Source of the DNA: Streptomyces sp. NBC_01445
GTDB taxonomy: Bacteria > Actinomycetota > Actinomycetes > Streptomycetales > Streptomycetaceae
Length of the DNA: 64,000 nucleotides
Direction of reading: 5' to 3'
NCBI RefSeq assembly: GCF_035918235.1
Contig: NZ_CP109485.1
Location: 4,030,001 to 4,094,000, forward strand
Shown here: in pieces, positions 17,093-25,751 of the stretch
Layout: each line of letters opens with the position of its first letter
Numbering within the stretch: the stretch's first letter is position 1
Notes under the pieces: generated by a model
Databases searched by the model: none
Told to the model about the DNA's origin: nothing
The model's input: only the letters and a program-made list of their open reading frames with translations
Made by a program: the position numbers and the translations under genes

Positions 17093-17699
17093 GGCTGATT
17101 GATCCTCCGGTCGTCGGGCCGAGCAGCATCGTCACCAGTCTCTCCGTCTGCTCCCCCGGGTCCCGTGCCGCGTCTCCCCATGTCGTCATCAACAGGTGGT
17201 GGACCGTCCCGACCAGCGCCAGCGCCGTCGCCGTCGTGTCCGTGGCCGGGGAGAGACGGCCCCGGTCCACTTCCGCGTCCAAGTACGCAGCGATCGACTG
17301 CTGGATCGCGTCGAAGCCCGGGGCGCCCGCCTCCAGGGCCTCGCGGATACGGAGCGACGCCGCCGGGTTCGAGACCGCCAGGCCCGCCGTCGTGGGGTTC
17401 AGGGACGTCAGGAGCGCGTATCCGATCGTCTTCAGGTTGGCCGCGACCGTGGACTCGCCCGCGCGGGCAGGAAGGTCCTCCGCCAGGCGCGCTGTGTGGG
17501 CGAAGCGGGCCAGGACCAGTTCCGCGACGAGTTCGTCCAGGCCCGCGAAGTGCTTGTGCAGCAGGCCCTTCGCGCAGTCGGCCTCGGTCGTGATCGCCCT
17601 GCTCGTCAGGCCCGACGGGCCCTCCCGCGCCAGGATCCGCTCCGCCGCGTCGAAAAGCCGCTCTCTTACGTCGGGGATCGCCACTCCGCGCGGGGACAT
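17079..17699 (-). CDS. TetR-family transcriptional regulator
   Basis: A 206-residue protein with an N-terminal TetR helix-turn-helix (RERLFDAAERILAREGPSGL, TSRAITTEADCAKGLLHKHF, residues 10-55) and an all-helical effector-binding domain. The ATG at 17699 (MSPRGVAIPD) is preferred over a frame extending to 17900. It is divergent from the methyltransferase gene, and the shared gap holds palindromes with GGGC/GCCC arms that are probably its operators. Confidence 0.88.
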   Translation of the reverse strand: MSPRGVAIPDVRERLFDAAERILAREGPSGLTSRAITTEADCAKGLLHKHFAGLDELVAELVLARFAHTARLAEDLPARAGESTVAANLKTIGYALLTSLNPTTAGLAVSNPAASLRIREALEAGAPGFDAIQQSIAAYLDAEVDRGRLSPATDTTATALALVGTVHHLLMTTWGDAARDPGEQTERLVTMLLGPTTGGSISHGER

Positions 17700-17800
17700 G
17701 CTGCCTGCCTCTTCTCGTCGGGTGCGCCATCGGGTCCGGTCGTCACGTCCGGCCATCGGGGTCGGCTGCCAGAGCCATGCCCGCCCAATGCCCTTGCCAT

Positions 17801-17842
17801 CAGTATGGGCGCATGCCCATACTGGGTTTGGGCGGACGCCCA
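17801..17842. promoter_or_regulatory. Palindromic operators between TetR and methyltransferase genes
   Basis: Two palindromes lie in the 190-base divergent gap: arms CAGTATGGGC / GCCCATACTG with a 4-bp centre (17801-17824), and TGGGC / GCCCA with a 4-bp centre (17829-17842). Their position suggests TetR autoregulation and control of the methyltransferase gene. Confidence 0.65.
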
Positions 17843-17889
17843 TTCTACGCCGCCCATCAGCCGGCGCGCCGCCACGAGGGGATTCCGTC

Positions 17890-18819
17890 ATGCCGCACAT
17901 CGCGAACGTCGATCAGTCCCAGGCCTGGAACGGGTACGAGGGTGAGCACTGGGCCCGTAATCAGGACCGCTGGGACGCCGTGAACGAAGGGTTCAACGAG
18001 CCCCTCCTCGACGCCGCCGCAGTCCGCCCCGGCGAGCGCGTCCTCGACATCGGCTGCGGCGCCGGATCCACCACCCGCCTCGCCGCCCGGCACGCGGGCC
18101 CGGACGGGCGGGCGCTGGGGGTCGATCTGTCCGGGCCCATGCTCGCCCGGGCCGAGGAGACCGCTCGGCAAGAAGGAGCGGCCGGGGCCGGGTTCGAGCG
18201 GGGGGACGCCCAGATCCACCCCTTCCCCGCCGGGGCCTTCGACGTCGCCATCAGCCGGTTCGGGGTCATGTTCTTCGCCGACCCCGTCGCCGCCTTCGCC
18301 AACATCCGGCGCGCCCTCCGGCCGGGCGGGAGGCTGGCGTTCGTCTGCGCCGCCGAGCCCGAGCGCAACGACTGGCTCCGGGCAGTCGCCGAGCTGCGCG
18401 GCATCCTGCCCGTCGGCGACTTCGGGGCGCCGGGCGGGCAGGAGGCTTCGCGCGGCCCGGGGATGTTCTCCCTGGCCGACCCCGACGCCGCGCGCGGTGT
18501 GCTGTCCGACGCCGGGTTCGCGGGCATCGAGGTGGGGTCCGTGGAGGCGTACGGGCTGTGGGGACGGGACGCCGGTGACGCCGCCGCGTTCCTGCTCGGC
18601 TCCGGCCCCGGGCGGCATCTGACCGAACAAGTCGGCAGCGACATACGGGAGTTGGCGCATCACACCCTCACGAGAACCCTGAACGCGTACGAGCACGTCG
18701 GCGACGGGGGCGCGGGCAGGGACGGTGGGGTACGAATGAAGAGCGTCGGATTCCTCGTCACCGCGCACAACCCAGAAGAGGTCGCCCACCCCCTGGCCAA
18801 GCCCTCGCCTACAGTGTGA
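17890..18819 (+). CDS. SAM-dependent class I methyltransferase
   Basis: A 309-residue protein with a Rossmann-type methyltransferase core: motif I VLDIGCGAGSTT (about residues 51-62), acidic loop GVDLSGPML, GDAQ before the FDVAISRFGVMFF motif, and RALRPGGRLAFV. The methyl acceptor is unknown. The ATG at 17890 is closely preceded by the TetR operators; it is divergent from and probably repressed by the TetR regulator. The C-terminal 100 residues are variable in the family. Confidence 0.85.
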   Translation: MPHIANVDQSQAWNGYEGEHWARNQDRWDAVNEGFNEPLLDAAAVRPGERVLDIGCGAGSTTRLAARHAGPDGRALGVDLSGPMLARAEETARQEGAAGAGFERGDAQIHPFPAGAFDVAISRFGVMFFADPVAAFANIRRALRPGGRLAFVCAAEPERNDWLRAVAELRGILPVGDFGAPGGQEASRGPGMFSLADPDAARGVLSDAGFAGIEVGSVEAYGLWGRDAGDAAAFLLGSGPGRHLTEQVGSDIRELAHHTLTRTLNAYEHVGDGGAGRDGGVRMKSVGFLVTAHNPEEVAHPLAKPSPTV

Positions 18820-18862
18820 AGATCCTGTGTCTACGCAGGAGTTCATCATCTGGGGGGGCCTC

Positions 18863-19228
18863 ATGGCACTGTTCGGAAACGCTCACACCGTCGACCCCGT
18901 CGGCGCGCAGCAGGAGTACGCCAAGCTGTTCGGCCAGGGCGAGCAGGTGCAGGCCGCGTACCTGCTCATCCGCGACACCATCCTCTTCACCGACCGGCGT
19001 CTGATCTTCGTCGACAAGCAGGGGATCACCGGCAAGAAGGTGGAGTACCACTCCATCCCCTACCGGAGCATCACGCACTTCGCCGTCGAGACCGCCGGTC
19101 ACTTCGACCTCGACGGCGAGCTCAAGATCTGGATCTCCGGCACCGCGGCACCTGTCCAGAAGACGTTCAGCAAGGGCGTCGACATCTACGAGGTGCAGGC
19201 GATCCTGACGCAGTTCGTGGCCCGGTAA
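18863..19228 (+). CDS. Bacterial PH-domain-like protein
   Basis: A 121-residue soluble protein with a single PH-like beta domain (bPH type): ILFTDRRLIFVDKQGITGKK, YHSIPYRSITHFAVETAG, ELKIWISG, and a C-terminal helix. The ATG at 18863 (MALFGNAHTVDP) is preferred; a GTG at 18827 would add 12 residues. Cellular role is unknown. It stands alone between a methyltransferase gene and convergent ku. Confidence 0.82.
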   Translation: MALFGNAHTVDPVGAQQEYAKLFGQGEQVQAAYLLIRDTILFTDRRLIFVDKQGITGKKVEYHSIPYRSITHFAVETAGHFDLDGELKIWISGTAAPVQKTFSKGVDIYEVQAILTQFVAR

Positions 19229-19240
19229 GCAACACGCGCA

Positions 19241-19293
19241 GCGGTGGCCCGGCGCCGGCGTCCTCGAACGTACGGCCGCCGCCGGGCCGCCAC
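19241..19293. terminator. Imperfect GC-rich hairpin between convergent genes
   Basis: GGTGGCCCGGCG near 19243 pairs, with a 3-base bulge, with the segment ending GCCGCCACC near 19293. It lies between the PH-like gene and ku, which converge, so it can serve as a bidirectional terminator. Confidence 0.5.
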
Positions 19294-19337
19294 CACGCGA
19301 ACCCGCCCACCCCACCTGTTCGGCTCCCCTGGCTCGC

Positions 19338-20474
19338 CTAAGACGCCCGCCTGCGTGACGCCGCCTTCTTCGCAGGTGCCTTCTTTGCGGTCGCCTTCTT
19401 CGCCGTGGCCTTCGAGGCGCTCGCCTTCGAACCACTCGCCTTGGACGTGCCGGCCTTGGCCGTACTCGCCTTGGACGTGCTCGCCCGCGAAGTGCTCGCC
19501 TTCTCCCCGGCCGTCGTCCTCGACGAGGCGGCCGACTTCTTGGCCGTGGTCTTCCTCGCCGTACCGCTCCCGGACGCCGCAGGCTTCGGCTTGGTCGAAG
19601 TCGACTTCTTCCCGCCGACCTCCTTCGGTGCCGTACGGGACTTCAGCGGGGTCACCGGGCTCACCTTCGCCTCCCGCTCCGGTGCCGCCGCGTCACCGCG
19701 GGCCTCCTTGGCCGCCTTGACGCTGCTCTTCAGGGCCGCCATCAGGTCGATGACCTTGCCGCCGCCCTCGGGGGCCGCGGGCGCCTGCACCACGCCCTCG
19801 CCGGACGCCTTCGCCTCGATCATCTCCTCGACCGCGGAACGGTAGTCGTCGTGCAGCGACTCCATGTCGACCTCGCCGAGGGTGTCCATCAACGCGTCCG
19901 CCAGGTCGAGTTCGGCCTCGCGCACGGTCACCTCGGTCTCGGGCGCCGCCTCCTCCGGGGCGCGCACCTCGTCGGGCCACAGCAGACCGTGCATCGCGAT
20001 CACGTCGTCGACGACGCGCAGCATGCCGAGCCGCTCCCGCCCGCGCAGGGCGAACTTGGCGATGGCGACCTTCTTGTTCCGCTTGAGCGCCTCGCGCAGC
20101 AGGGTGTACGGCTTCGCCGCGGGGACGCCGTTCGCGGAGAGGTAGTAGGCGGCGTCCATCTGGAGGGGGTCGATCCGGTCGCCGGGAACGAAGGCCACGA
20201 TCTCGATGGTCCGCGCGGTCGGGATCGGCAGGGAGGCCAGGTCCTCCTCCGTGATGGGGATGATCGCGCCGTCCGCGGCCTCGTACCCCTTGCCGATCTC
20301 CGCCGACGCGACCTCCTTCTCCTCCAGCTCGCAGAACTTGCGGTAGCGGATGCGGCCGCCGTCCTCCAGATGGATCTGCCGGAAGGAGATCGAGTGGCTC
20401 TCGGTGGCGTTGACCAGCTTGATCGGGATGCTGACCAGGCCGAAGGAGATGGCGCCGTTCCAAATGGATCGCAC
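19338..20474 (-). CDS. ku: Non-homologous end-joining protein Ku
   Basis: DNA end-binding protein of bacterial NHEJ, acting as a homodimer that recruits LigD. The 378-residue protein has a bridging Ku core (RSIWNGAISFGLVSIPIKL at the start; KGYEAADGAIIPITEEDL; KKVAIAKFALRGRERLGML) to about residue 250, then an unusually long Lys/Ala/Ser/Thr-rich tail (SKASTAKAG, KKATAKKAPAKK) resembling histone H1-type tails of Streptomyces Ku proteins. GTG at 20474 is the start by homology; upstream in-frame sequence is non-native. Divergent from ligD-like genes. Confidence 0.95.
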   Translation of the reverse strand: MRSIWNGAISFGLVSIPIKLVNATESHSISFRQIHLEDGGRIRYRKFCELEEKEVASAEIGKGYEAADGAIIPITEEDLASLPIPTARTIEIVAFVPGDRIDPLQMDAAYYLSANGVPAAKPYTLLREALKRNKKVAIAKFALRGRERLGMLRVVDDVIAMHGLLWPDEVRAPEEAAPETEVTVREAELDLADALMDTLGEVDMESLHDDYRSAVEEMIEAKASGEGVVQAPAAPEGGGKVIDLMAALKSSVKAAKEARGDAAAPEREAKVSPVTPLKSRTAPKEVGGKKSTSTKPKPAASGSGTARKTTAKKSAASSRTTAGEKASTSRASTSKASTAKAGTSKASGSKASASKATAKKATAKKAPAKKAASRRRAS

Positions 20475-20656
20475 GGTGTCCCTCTCTGCGTAGTGCTCTG
20501 CCGTGTGCCCTGCGTAATGCCCTGCCGCGTGGCCCTGCTCTGCGCGCTGCCGAAGCCGGGCCCGTCGGCCACCCCGCCGTCGCCGCAGCCGAAACCGAAG
20601 CCACCACCGCAGCCCTTTGGGATAGCTCGTCACGATTTCCGTGGGATTCTCATCGT

Positions 20657-21541
20657 ATGACGCCCATCACAGAGGTGGAGGGGCGGCGGCTCGCGCTCAG
20701 CAACCTCGACAAGGTGCTGTACCCGGCGACCGGGTTCACCAAGGGCGAGCTGCTGCACTACTACGCGACGGTCGCCGGGGCCCTGCTCGCGCATCTGTAC
20801 GACCGGCCCGTGTCCTTTCTGCGTTACCCGGACGGGCCCGAGGGCCAGCGGTTCTTCACCAAGAACGTGCCGCCGGGCACGCCGGCGTGGGTGCGGACGG
20901 CGGACGTGCCGCATTCCAGGAGCGCCCCGTCCCGCCAGGTCCTCGTACAGGATCTGGCGTCACTCATGTGGGCGGCCAATCTGGTGACGGAGTTCCATAC
21001 GCCGCAGTGGCAGGCGGACGCGCCCGGACAGGCCGACCGGCTGATCCTGGACCTGGATCCCGGGGAGCCGGCGGACGTGGTGGAGTGCTGCGCGGTCGCG
21101 CTCTGGCTTCAGGAGCGGCTGCGCGCGGACGGGCTTCACTCGTACGTGAAGACCTCCGGTTCCAAGGGGCTGCACATGCTCGTGCCGCTGGAACCGACGC
21201 CGTCCGATCGGGTGAGCGCCTACGCGAAAACCCTCGCGGTGGAGGCGGAGGCCGAGCATCCGGAGCTGGTCGTCCACCGCATGACCCGCAGCCTGCGCCC
21301 CGGCAAGGTCTTCGTCGACTTCAGCCAGAACGCTGCCGCGAAGACGACGGCGACCCCGTACACGCTGCGCGCCCGCCCGGAGCCGACCGTGTCGGCGCCG
21401 GTGACGTGGGAGGAGGTCGAGGCCTGCACGGACGCGCGGGAACTGACGTTCCTGGCCGACGACATCGCGCCGCGCCTCGAGACGTACGGGGACCTGCTCG
21501 GCCCCTTGATCAACCTGAACCGCGCGGGGCGTGTGCCGTGA
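20657..21541 (+). CDS. ligD: LigD-type polymerase/primase domain protein
   Basis: NHEJ polymerase (archaeo-eukaryotic primase superfamily) that fills gaps at broken ends. The 294-residue protein consists of the PolDom only: RRLALSNLDKVLYPATGFTK, QDLASLMWAANLVTEFHTPQ, the catalytic LILDLDPGEPADV with two Asp, and SGSKGLHMLVPL. Ligase and nuclease domains are absent, so LigD is split here. Stop overlaps a possible GTG of the ligase gene (GTGA). Faces away from ku across a 180-base gap. Confidence 0.92.
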   Translation: MTPITEVEGRRLALSNLDKVLYPATGFTKGELLHYYATVAGALLAHLYDRPVSFLRYPDGPEGQRFFTKNVPPGTPAWVRTADVPHSRSAPSRQVLVQDLASLMWAANLVTEFHTPQWQADAPGQADRLILDLDPGEPADVVECCAVALWLQERLRADGLHSYVKTSGSKGLHMLVPLEPTPSDRVSAYAKTLAVEAEAEHPELVVHRMTRSLRPGKVFVDFSQNAAAKTTATPYTLRARPEPTVSAPVTWEEVEACTDARELTFLADDIAPRLETYGDLLGPLINLNRAGRVP

Positions 21542-21630
21542 GCGGCGCGCCGGGGCTGTCCCGGTGCCAGTCCGACGCGAGGGGCGAGCCTCACCTCACC
21601 CGCGGGGCCGGCCGGGCAGACCCTGACGGA

Positions 21631-22533
21631 ATGGATGAAAACGAGCCGACCGTAGCCCTGCGCCCGCCGGTCGACGTCATGCGTCCCCAGGCTGTGGACG
21701 AAATCCCGGAACAAACAGGCACGCCGGAGAGCCTCCAGTACTCGCTCAAACTCGACGGATTCCGCGCCCTGGCCTTCATCCTCGAGGGCGGCCGGGTCTT
21801 CCTGCAGTCACGCTCACAAAGGGACCTGGCCCCGGAGTTTCCCGAAATTGCCGCATATCTCGGAGAGCATCTGCCCGCCGGCACCGTACTGGACGGCGAA
21901 TTGTGCGCCTACCGCGACGGGCGCCTGAGCTTCACCGATCTCCTCCGGTCCCACGCCGACCGCGCGCGATCGGGCATCCCGGTGTCCTACGTGGCGTTCG
22001 ACATCCTCGCCGTCCCGGGCCGCGATGTCAGGGCCCTGCCCCTGAGGGAGCGCTGGGAACTGCTCGGCGCAGCGCTCCAAGACGTCGGCCCGCCCCTGCA
22101 ACGAGTACTGGCAACGCTCGACGAGGAAACCGCGCACATCTGGTTTCGCGACATAAGAGCTGCCGGAGTCGAAGGAATTGTGGCGAAAGGACTGCGCTCG
22201 ACCTATCGGGCAGGAGGAACCCAGGCATGGAGAAAGATCAGGCATGCGGATACGACGGACGGGGAACTCCTCGGAGTTTTCGGCCCGTTGGACAGACCGC
22301 AGGCACTTCTCGTACAACTCCCCGATGATCGAACCGTGAAGACGTCGCCCCGCCTGACCCCGACGCAGTCACGGCAGATCGGCACATTGGTGCAAGGTCG
22401 CCTGGAGCACCCGACGGACCACCCGGAACACGGTCCGGTGCGGATGCTCACAGCCCCCCTCCTCATCGAGCTGCGCCGAGCGGCCGGACGCCACGAGACC
22501 GTCCGCTTCGTGCGCGTGCGGTCCGACGGATGA
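21631..22533 (+). CDS. ATP-dependent DNA ligase (LigD ligase-domain type)
   Basis: Seals nicks with ATP, probably in end joining. The 300-residue protein has the nucleotidyl-transfer Lys in YSLKLDGFRALA (motif I, KLDG), motif III-like YVAFDILAV, motif IV EGIVAKGL, motif V WRKIRH and a C-terminal OB fold. The ATG at 21631 was chosen; a GTG at 21538 overlapping the polymerase stop (GTGA) is an alternative that adds 31 residues. Follows the polymerase gene directly. Confidence 0.9.
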   Translation: MDENEPTVALRPPVDVMRPQAVDEIPEQTGTPESLQYSLKLDGFRALAFILEGGRVFLQSRSQRDLAPEFPEIAAYLGEHLPAGTVLDGELCAYRDGRLSFTDLLRSHADRARSGIPVSYVAFDILAVPGRDVRALPLRERWELLGAALQDVGPPLQRVLATLDEETAHIWFRDIRAAGVEGIVAKGLRSTYRAGGTQAWRKIRHADTTDGELLGVFGPLDRPQALLVQLPDDRTVKTSPRLTPTQSRQIGTLVQGRLEHPTDHPEHGPVRMLTAPLLIELRRAAGRHETVRFVRVRSDG

Positions 22534-22587
22534 GATGTCAGTCCTTCGCCGTACGGTGAAATCTCACGTACGGACGGGAGGGCTGAG

Positions 22588-23274
22588 GTGGCCGAGAAGA
22601 CGCTGACCGGGACGACGGTCGCCGAGGTGATGGCCGAGCTGGCCGAACTCGAGGACCCGAAGGCACGCGCCGTGAACGAGAAGCACGGCGACGATCACGG
22701 CGTGAACCTCAGCAAGCTGCGCGCACTCGCAAAGCGGCTGAAAACGCAGCAGGAACTCGCGAGCGGGCTCTGGGAAACCGACGACACCGCGGCAAGACTC
22801 CTCGCCCTCCTCATCTGCCGCCCGAAGGCGTTCCGGCGGGACGAGCTGGACGCCATGGTGCGCGGGGCGCGCACGCCCAAGGTGCACGACTGGCTCGTGA
22901 ACTACGTGGTGAAGAAGAACCCGCACGCCGAAGAGCTGCGTCTGGCCTGGTCGGCCGACCCGGATCCAGTGGTCGCGAGCGCCGGCTGGGCGCTGACCAC
23001 GGAACGCGTGGCGAAAAAGCCGGAGGGGCTCGACCTCTCAGGGCTCCTCGACGTCATCGAGGCGGAGATGAAGGACGCCCCGGACCGCCTGCAGTGGGCG
23101 ATGAACCACTGCCTGGCCCAGATCGGGATCGAACACGCCGACCTCCGCACCCGGGCAATCGACATCGGCGAGCGCCTGCAGGTACTCAAGGACTACCCGA
23201 CGTCACCGGGCTGCACGTCCCCGTTCGCCCCGGTCTGGATCACCGAGATGGTGCGCCGCCGACAAGCCCAGTAG
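22588..23274 (+). CDS. AlkD-like DNA alkylation repair protein
   Basis: A 228-residue all-helical protein of the HEAT-like AlkD family, which excises alkylated bases without base flipping. Helical repeats are seen: MAELAELEDPKARAVNEKHG, TAARLLALLICRPKAFRRDE, VHDWLVNYVVKKNPHAEEL, DRLQWAMNHCLAQIGIEHAD. The GTG at 22588 has GGAGGG about 7 bases upstream. It follows the NHEJ genes by 54 bases, so it forms part of a DNA-repair cluster. The lesion specificity is unknown. Confidence 0.8.
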   Translation: MAEKTLTGTTVAEVMAELAELEDPKARAVNEKHGDDHGVNLSKLRALAKRLKTQQELASGLWETDDTAARLLALLICRPKAFRRDELDAMVRGARTPKVHDWLVNYVVKKNPHAEELRLAWSADPDPVVASAGWALTTERVAKKPEGLDLSGLLDVIEAEMKDAPDRLQWAMNHCLAQIGIEHADLRTRAIDIGERLQVLKDYPTSPGCTSPFAPVWITEMVRRRQAQ

Positions 23275-23331
23275 AGAGACACCCTGCCCTCTGGCGGCCC
23301 CGACCTCAGCACCCCCAGCCCTTCGAGGGCC

Positions 23332-24135
23332 TCAGACCCGCAGCCACGTATGGCGGTCGCGGGCCATGGCGTGCAGGGCCTCGACGTCGGCCGGTTTCAG
23401 GACGCCGCCCGTGCGCGCCAGTGACTGGAGTTCGGTGTCGAGGACGATGCGTACGTCCCGTGGGGGTGCCGCCACCTCTACCGTCGCGGCGCCCGCGACG
23501 GCCAGGACCGGGCGGACCTCGGCGGTCAGGGCGAAGGACGCGCGCGAGGCGTCCGCACGGACGCGGCGCAGCAGCGGGTGCGGCTCCGAGCGGCCGGTCA
23601 TGACCATCGGGTCGGCGACCCGGACGCGCTGTTTGCGGGCCGGAAGCGTGTGCAGCGCGTAGAGGCCGCCGGGCCCGATGAGGAGGTGGTGGATGCGGGC
23701 GCCGCCGGGCAGCGGCACGGAGTGCAGCGCGCGCCAGCCCGCCCGCTCGAACGCGTCGAGCGCTCCGCCGACGCACTGCTCGGCCTCCAGGGCCCGGCGC
23801 CGCGGGTCACCGCGCAGCCGCCGTGGCGGCCCCGGATCCCGGTCGACGGCGATCTGGAGGGCCTCGCCGGGCCGGTTCGGCGCGAGGTCGTCGTCCGGGT
23901 GGAGGGCGAGCCTGGCAAGTTCGACGGGGGTGGGCACGGGGGGCGGACCCACGGTGACCTGGCCGGTCAGGAAGGGCCCGAGGGCGTCGAGCACGGCGTC
24001 CCGGCGGGCCTCGCTGATCAGATTGACACGGCCGGCCTCACGGTCGTACCAGGCGACATTCCTGCCGTCGTCGCCACAGACATAGAGCCGCTCCCGACCG
24101 TGCCGCCAGGTCGGTATGACGCGCAGACCGCTCAT
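23332..24135 (-). CDS. NERD-like nuclease-related domain protein
   Basis: A 267-residue soluble protein. The middle part resembles the nuclease-related (NERD) fold: ALDAFERAGWRALHSVPLPGG, HHLLIGPGGLYALHTLPARK, resembling the PD-(D/E)XK-like core with G-G-Y. The N-terminal 100 residues (VIPTWRHGRERLYVCGDDG) are unassigned. Convergent with the AlkD-like gene. Whether it has nuclease activity cannot be judged; the catalytic acidic residues are not clear. Confidence 0.6.
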   Translation of the reverse strand: MSGLRVIPTWRHGRERLYVCGDDGRNVAWYDREAGRVNLISEARRDAVLDALGPFLTGQVTVGPPPVPTPVELARLALHPDDDLAPNRPGEALQIAVDRDPGPPRRLRGDPRRRALEAEQCVGGALDAFERAGWRALHSVPLPGGARIHHLLIGPGGLYALHTLPARKQRVRVADPMVMTGRSEPHPLLRRVRADASRASFALTAEVRPVLAVAGAATVEVAAPPRDVRIVLDTELQSLARTGGVLKPADVEALHAMARDRHTWLRV

Positions 24136-24346
24136 GCACCATCACCCCACGACCATGGGAACAGCCTCGGAGCCGCAGGGCAATATGCCGTCCCGCCCCT
24201 CGGTGACACCACCGCCCGCAGAGTTTCGGCCCGCTGTTACACAGCTGCCGAATTGCCGTGATGAGGGGTCTTTACGGTGATGAGGTCAGCGTTTACGCCA
24301 CCTGGTGGAGCGCACCGCACCGGGAGTAGAGCAGAGGAGACGTTCC

Positions 24347-24607
24347 GTGAGCACCACCCGTCGAGCATGCCTGCTGGCCCGCGGCACCTTCGTCGCCGCC
24401 GTTCTCGGCGGCGCGCTCCTGGTCCCGACGGCCGCGTTCGCGCACGCCCAGCCCGACCGCGCGGCGGCTCCCGCCCCGGCGAGCGAACCGGGGCACGGCA
24501 CACCCGACTCGAACCCGCTGTTCCTGGCGGCGGGCGGCGGCATGGCGGCGGCGGGCGCGGGGGGACTCGCCTTCTCGATGTACCGGCGCGGGCGCACCGA
24601 CGGCTGA
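24347..24607 (+). CDS. Small exported membrane protein
   Basis: An 86-residue protein: N-terminal signal segment (RACLLARGTFVAAVLGGALL, then VPTAAFAHA), a short Pro/Ala-rich exposed region, a C-terminal membrane helix (NPLFLAAGGGMAAAGAGGLA) and a basic end (YRRGRTDG). There is no LPXTG, so sortase anchoring is not supported. The GTG at 24347 has GAGGAGA upstream. Function unknown. Confidence 0.7.
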   Translation: MSTTRRACLLARGTFVAAVLGGALLVPTAAFAHAQPDRAAAPAPASEPGHGTPDSNPLFLAAGGGMAAAGAGGLAFSMYRRGRTDG

Positions 24608-24709
24608 GGGTTCGAGGTGCGCACGGTCCCGCGGGTCAATAAAAAGGACTTCCTCACCAATAAGGTGTCAGTGGAGTGACCGACCGGCACGCGGACAGGC
24701 AGGAGTGCA

Positions 24710-25480
24710 GTGAATTCAAGGCGCACCTGTACCGCAGCGACCGCCGTAACGGCGTCGGTACTGCTGCTCGCGGGGTGCGGCGACGCGGGCGAGCTGCGCA
24801 GCGCGGGTCCGACGTCCACGGCGATGGGACCCGCCCGGCTCTGGCCCACACTGCCGCCGGCGTCCGCCGCGGCCGACGACTACGGCTCGGGCAAGACCGA
24901 AGTGGTGAACGGCATCACCGCCAAGGGTGACGACATCCACCGTGTGAACCCGGTCGACGTGGTCCGCGCACAGGAGGCGGCCGCCTCGGCATCACCGAGC
25001 CCGTCCCCGTCCCCGTCACCGGACAAGGTCGTAGGGCTGGACGACTGCGGCACGAAAGACAGCGCCAAGTGCCCGGTCCTGAAGGCGTACTACCGGGACC
25101 TGACGGGTGACGGCAAGGACGAACTGGTCCTCGGGATCCGCCTGCCGAAACGCCAACTCGCCGTGCGCTGCTACAAGTTCGAGGACCACAAGCTGACGCA
25201 GGTCATGGGAACGTCAGACGCGGTCGTGAGCGTGGAGATCGCGGGCCGCGACGTGATCCTGCGGGCGGTGGCGGACCTGCCGGGCTACGAGTACCGCACG
25301 GCGTGGTCCTGGGACCCGCACCAGCACGCGATGCTCCCCACCCGAGACGAAATCCTCCGCACGGGCCCCCCGACGGCCCCGACCACAACCCCGACCCCCA
25401 CCCCCAAGCCCGAACCCGCCTCCCCCACCACCGCCCCGCCGAAGACCCCGACGACAACCCCATCGGCCGCCGCCCGATGA
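24710..25480 (+). CDS. Lipoprotein with low-complexity Pro/Thr tail
   Basis: A 256-residue exported lipoprotein: signal sequence with lipobox LLAGC (Cys about residue 23), a Ser-Pro repeat linker (ASPSPSPSPSP), a compact domain with two Cys (DDCGTKDSAKCPVLK) and YYRDLTGDGKDELVLGIRLP, a VCBS/FG-GAP-like Asp-rich loop that may bind calcium, then a Pro/Thr-rich tail. GTG at 24710 with GGAG upstream. It precedes a sensor-kinase gene by 270 bases and may be an accessory sensor. Confidence 0.75.
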   Translation: MNSRRTCTAATAVTASVLLLAGCGDAGELRSAGPTSTAMGPARLWPTLPPASAAADDYGSGKTEVVNGITAKGDDIHRVNPVDVVRAQEAAASASPSPSPSPSPDKVVGLDDCGTKDSAKCPVLKAYYRDLTGDGKDELVLGIRLPKRQLAVRCYKFEDHKLTQVMGTSDAVVSVEIAGRDVILRAVADLPGYEYRTAWSWDPHQHAMLPTRDEILRTGPPTAPTTTPTPTPKPEPASPTTAPPKTPTTTPSAAAR

Positions 25481-25751
25481 CCGGACACACGAGCCGAAGC
25501 CGCCCCACGCACACACGCCGGGGCACGGCCGGCGCCACAACCCACCCGCACCCACGAGCGAACGGGAGCGGCCGGGCCGGTATGTCCGCGCAGAGCCGGC
25601 ACACACCACTGACGCGTACGAAATCCAACGCCGAACCGTCCGAGCGAGGACGGACACACCCGACCGGCCCCGCACCCACCCACACACGCAAGGCGCGAGA
25701 ACACCGGCCAAAAGCAACCCCGCCCCCGGCGACACCCGCCACGAGCCGCCC

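Noticed and set aside
25481..25751. A gene between the lipoprotein and the kinase (from an ATG overlapping the lipoprotein stop)
   Set aside because: The predicted product is a low-complexity Pro/Thr/Arg/His sequence with no domain, in very C-rich DNA.
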